Shown here one piece after another: positions 5,464-7,626 of a stretch of DNA of 7,626 nt. The DNA is taken from contig CABRID010000096.1 in the NCBI GenBank assembly GCA_902470895.1, positions 1 through 7,626 of the forward strand. The letters run 5' to 3'. Each line of letters opens with the position of its first letter. Position 1 is the stretch's first letter. This stretch comes from an uncultured Collinsella sp. (GTDB taxonomy: Bacteria > Actinomycetota > Coriobacteriia > Coriobacteriales > Coriobacteriaceae). The position numbers and the translations under genes are program-made. The notes beneath the pieces are model-generated. The model saw only the letters and a list, made by a program, of their open reading frames with translations. It was not told where the DNA came from and made no database searches.

Positions 5464-5637
5464 TTAGGGATCGAAGGATTCTGATGCGTCTAGTGTGGGC
5501 TCGTAAGCAACCATGGGCAGGAACTCGATATTAACGCACTCCATGACTCCTTGAATATAAAAACCGGCTTTAGTTCATCAGAGTCAAGCTTCTTCTGGCA
5601 CGCCATTAAACCCGGCTGTACAAATATATGAGCCTAG
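5464..5637 (-). pseudogene. Gene tail, frameshifted and truncated by the IS21 element
   Basis: Reading the minus strand away from the IS21 end, one frame gives MACQKKLDSDELKPVF (from 5606) and, after a +1 shift in a run of five Ts (5563-5559), the neighbouring frame continues YIQGVMECVNIEFLPMVAYE and ends PTLDASESFDP at TAA 5466-5464. Adding one T to the run restores a single frame across the whole stretch, so loss of one base in a homopolymer is the simplest reading. The coding trace reaches back to the IS21 boundary, suggesting the element cut off the 5' part. I do not recognise the family. As it stands, AAGGAG before the ATG of MECVNIEF could still allow a 26-codon peptide. Confidence 0.45.
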
Positions 5638-5774
5638 TGTTAGCGCCGGGCGATTTTAGCCGCTAATAGTCAAACTATTTTGACCAATCCCGGTCACCGA
5701 ATAATGGCCACCGTGCCTCCCCGCCGCCACTACGCTGGTGGTGCCAACACGCCGGCGTTAGGAGGACCATTGAG

Positions 5775-7082
5775 GTGAACGAGAGACACGATGACCTACA
5801 GGAGATTATAGACGTGGCGCTCCGGGAGATGGCCGCGGAGGAGGGCGACGGGTTCGACCCGCAGGCATGCAACCTCGCGGAGTTCTGCAGGAGGACGGGG
5901 CTCACCCGCTCCCGTGCGAGGACGGTCAGGGCACACGGGTTCAGGGCCCTGCCCCACGGGAACAGCGGGAGGAGGGCCGCGCCGGGCGTGCTCGCCGGCC
6001 ACACCGGCCTGGTGGACGACCTCCTGCGGAAGGGCGTCACCAACTCGCAGGTGATATTCGAGCGGCTGCTCGGCCAGGGCTACGCCGGCGGCCTCACCAC
6101 GGTGAAGACCTATATCGCCGCGCACCGGGACCTCGTGCCCGCGAAGAGGCGGCAGGTGGCCCCGCAGGGCTGCCGCGGGCAGCGCTTCAGGACGGCGCCC
6201 GGAGAGGCCTACCAGATGGACTGGGGCTTCGTCGCGGTCGAGCGCCCCGGCGGCGAGCGGGCGCGGATCGCCTGCTTCGCCATGGTCTGCCACCATTGCG
6301 GGAGCGCCCACGTCGAGTTCTTCCCGAACGCGCGCCAGGAGAACCTCCTCATCGGGATGCTGCACGCGTTCTCGGCGCTGGGCGTGCCCGCGACCGTGCT
6401 CACCGACAACATGAAGAGCGTGGTCGTCCGCCGCGATGCCGACGGCCGGCCCGTCTGGCAGGCCGACTACGCCGAGTTCATGGGCGTCGTCGGCTTCCGC
6501 ACCAGGCTGTGCAGGCCGCGCCACCCCTATACGAAGGGCAAGGTGGAGAGGCTCGTCCGCTTCGTGAAGGGGAACTTCCTCGCGGGAAGGTCCTTCACCG
6601 ACCTTGACGCCCTCAACCGGGAGGCCGCCCTCTGGTGCGCCGAGCAGGGAGGCCGCTGGCGGCGCCCGGCGGCATGCGTCCCGATGCGCGAGCACGAGGC
6701 GGCGTGCTCGGCGAACACCAGGCCGCTCGAGGTCACGGCCGAGGTCGAGCGGTACCTGTGCCCGCGCCGGAAGATCTCCTTCGACGGCTTCGTGAGCTTC
6801 GAGGGGCACCGCTACGGCGTGCCCTACTGGTACGGCCGCCGCGAGTGCAGGGTGAGCCGGGAGGGGCGCGTGGTGCACATATACAGCGACGACCTCTCCC
6901 GCGAGCTCGTCGCCCACGCCGTCGGCGCCGGCGCCGACGGCTGGTGCGAGGGCCAGTGGGAGACATCGCCGGCGCAGCCCGAGGAGCTGCCGACCCAGCC
7001 GGTCGGGACCGTGGTCGAGCAGATCGCCCCGCCCCGTGCGAAGCCCGGTTTCGAGAGGTTCGACTTCGGGAGGGCCGAATGA
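5775..7082 (+). CDS. istA: IS21-family transposase IstA
   Basis: This 435-residue DDE transposase cuts and joins the element's ends; in this family it works with the AAA+ ATPase IstB. An N-terminal helix-turn-helix lies at about 34-56 (LAEFCRRTGLTRSRARTVRA) and a second DNA-binding helical region at 88-114 (VTNSQVIFERLL). The integrase core shows Asp149 in YQMDWGF, Asp211 in VLTDNMKS and Glu258 in KGKVERLVRF, the expected catalytic triad. A small beta-rich domain follows (about 335-375, SFEGHRYGVPYWYGR). Length is within the family range. The start is GTG at 5775 with AGGAGG about nine bases upstream; no good ATG exists. The gene appears intact, but its istB partner is destroyed, so this copy is probably immobile unless helped by another copy. 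Very GC-rich, unlike the AT-rich DNA it landed in. Confidence 0.95.
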   Translation: MNERHDDLQEIIDVALREMAAEEGDGFDPQACNLAEFCRRTGLTRSRARTVRAHGFRALPHGNSGRRAAPGVLAGHTGLVDDLLRKGVTNSQVIFERLLGQGYAGGLTTVKTYIAAHRDLVPAKRRQVAPQGCRGQRFRTAPGEAYQMDWGFVAVERPGGERARIACFAMVCHHCGSAHVEFFPNARQENLLIGMLHAFSALGVPATVLTDNMKSVVVRRDADGRPVWQADYAEFMGVVGFRTRLCRPRHPYTKGKVERLVRFVKGNFLAGRSFTDLDALNREAALWCAEQGGRWRRPAACVPMREHEAACSANTRPLEVTAEVERYLCPRRKISFDGFVSFEGHRYGVPYWYGRRECRVSREGRVVHIYSDDLSRELVAHAVGAGADGWCEGQWETSPAQPEELPTQPVGTVVEQIAPPRAKPGFERFDFGRAE

Positions 7083-7205
7083 TGGCGGGCGCGGGGGCGA
7101 GCCCCTACGAGCTCGCGAGCGACGCCGCGTCGAGGCTCGGGATCGCCGTCGGGGCGGAGGAGCTCGCGACCCTCGCCTCGGACCTCGACCTCGGCGACGG
7201 GGAGA
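7079..7205 (+). pseudogene. istB: istB (IS21 helper ATPase), truncated N-terminus
   Basis: The ATG at 7079 overlaps the istA stop by four bases (ATGA) and follows GGGAGG, the usual translational coupling of istA and istB. Only about 42 codons remain (MMAGAGASPYELASDAASRL and on, ending LDLGDGE), corresponding to the N-terminal helical part; the ATPase motifs are absent. At about 7206 the sequence changes to the end of an IS3-family element in the opposite orientation. The identification rests on position and overlap more than on sequence likeness. The open frame continues into the inserted element, but only as the antisense of its transposase. Confidence 0.75.
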
Positions 7206-7626
7206 TGGATTGGCAACACCTATTTGGACGATTCCGGGAGGGACAGCCCCGCCTCCCTGAACTCGACCGGAGACATGTAGCCCAGCGTCGAGTGGATCCT
7301 GAAGTTGTTGTACCAGTGCACGTAGTCCGAGAGCTTGGCCCGGAGCTCGCGCGTCGTGCCGAACGTCTCGCGGTGGACGAGCTCGGCCTTCAGTATCCTG
7401 TTGGTCGACTCGTCGACGGCGTTGTCGTAGGGGCAGCCCTTGGCCGACAGCGACCTCTCAATGCCGAAGGCCTCGAGCATCAGGTCGATCTCGGCGTTGT
7501 CGAACTCGCTGCCGCGGTCCGTGTGGAAGACCTCGATGTCCGAGATGGGGAAGGAGAGCGTCGCGAACGCCGACTTGACCAGCCGGGCGTCCTTCCTGGG
7601 CCCGGCGGAGTGGCCGACGATCTCCC
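7206..7626 (-). mobile_element. IS3-family insertion sequence (one end visible)
   Basis: The visible end carries the C-terminal part of an IS3-type transposase running leftward. The terminal repeat probably starts TGGATTGGCAACACC at 7206, 14 bases beyond the transposase stop, since elements of this family usually begin with TG. It sits inside istB. The other end, orfA and the target duplication are outside the window. Confidence 0.82.
7220..7626 (-). CDS. IS3-family transposase OrfB, C-terminal part
   Basis: The frame is open from the right edge to TAG at 7222-7220, giving the last 134 residues. The second catalytic Asp is in FHTDRGSEF (visible residue 36) and the Glu in NAVDESTNRILKAEL (residue 72). 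The 35 residues between them match the DD(35)E spacing of IS3-family retroviral-type integrase cores; the first Asp is outside the window. The tail WYNNFRIHSTLGYMSPVEFR is a hallmark of this family. In intact IS3 elements OrfB is made as a fusion with OrfA by programmed -1 frameshifting, which cannot be seen here. No stop or frameshift disrupts the visible part. Confidence 0.93.
   Translation of the reverse strand, partial: EIVGHSAGPRKDARLVKSAFATLSFPISDIEVFHTDRGSEFDNAEIDLMLEAFGIERSLSAKGCPYDNAVDESTNRILKAELVHRETFGTTRELRAKLSDYVHWYNNFRIHSTLGYMSPVEFREAGLSLPESSK

Larger units (their letters stand above)
5638..7205 (+). mobile_element. IS21-family insertion sequence, interrupted by an IS3-family element
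   Basis: The element contains istA (5775-7082) overlapping the start of istB (7079 on), the gene order that defines IS21. The left end is probably TGTTAGCGCCGGG at 5638, because IS21 elements begin with TG and coding remnants outside stop there. The leader has overlapping small palindromes, for example GTCAAA-CTAT-TTTGAC (5669-5684), plausible transposase-binding or promoter sites. The right part is missing from the window, because istB is broken near 7205. The exact left end and any target duplication cannot be confirmed without the right end. Confidence 0.82.

Noticed and set aside
5796..6917. 373-codon minus-strand frame opposite istA
   Set aside because: Antisense shadow of the GC-rich transposase gene; istA has all catalytic residues.
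7206..7626. istB frame staying open through the IS3 element as a fusion protein
   Set aside because: That stretch is the antisense of the IS3 transposase; absence of stops follows from high GC content.
1..7626. CRISPR array, tRNA or rRNA gene, phage structural genes
   Set aside because: No regularly spaced repeats, no cloverleaf-like segment and no such protein motifs were seen by eye on either strand.

Overview
The window looks like an accessory region of an actinomycete chromosome, most likely from the gut-associated class Coriobacteriia (Collinsella/Olsenella type). This is inferred from style only: GC-rich, strongly biased codon use in the surface-protein and transposase genes, an LPKTA-type wall anchor, and AT-richer islands carrying small accessory genes. 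No rRNA or housekeeping gene is present to fix the taxonomy.

Left part (1-3350). Two copies of a secreted, wall-anchored surface-protein gene lie in the same orientation (minus strand). Copy A (1-876) runs off the left edge. Copy B (2114-3226) is complete, with signal peptide, beta-helix-like body, Thr/Lys-rich stalk, LPKTA motif, membrane segment and basic tail. The copies share 867 aligned bases with six substitutions, all within the 147 bases at the signal-peptide end; the other 723 are identical. Between them lies a type II toxin-antitoxin pair of the DinJ/YafQ type (1353-1924, minus strand). A strong minus-strand terminator (2048-2084) ends copy B, and a promoter (3321-3349) precedes it.

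Middle part (3350-5640). This AT-richer stretch holds accessory and decaying genes. At 3574-4047 (minus) a 157-codon reading frame is split by one in-frame TGA. At 4522-4992 (plus) is an intact, unrecognised membrane protein with a good ribosome binding site, preceded by repeated ATGCGCTT motifs. At 5170-5322 (plus) is a GC-rich 50-codon gene. At 5464-5637 (minus) is a gene tail that looks frameshifted in a T run and cut off by an insertion sequence.

Right part (5638-7626). An IS21-family element carries an intact istA transposase gene (5775-7082) overlapping the start of istB. The istB gene is broken after about 42 codons by an IS3-family element (7206 to the right edge, minus strand), of which only the C-terminal part of the DDE transposase is visible.

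Taken together this is a small genomic island: a duplicated surface antigen, an addiction module between the copies, gene remnants and nested insertion sequences. No coherent new enzymatic or defence system is visible. The most notable structure is the surface-gene duplication enclosing the toxin-antitoxin pair, where recombination between the copies would delete the pair.
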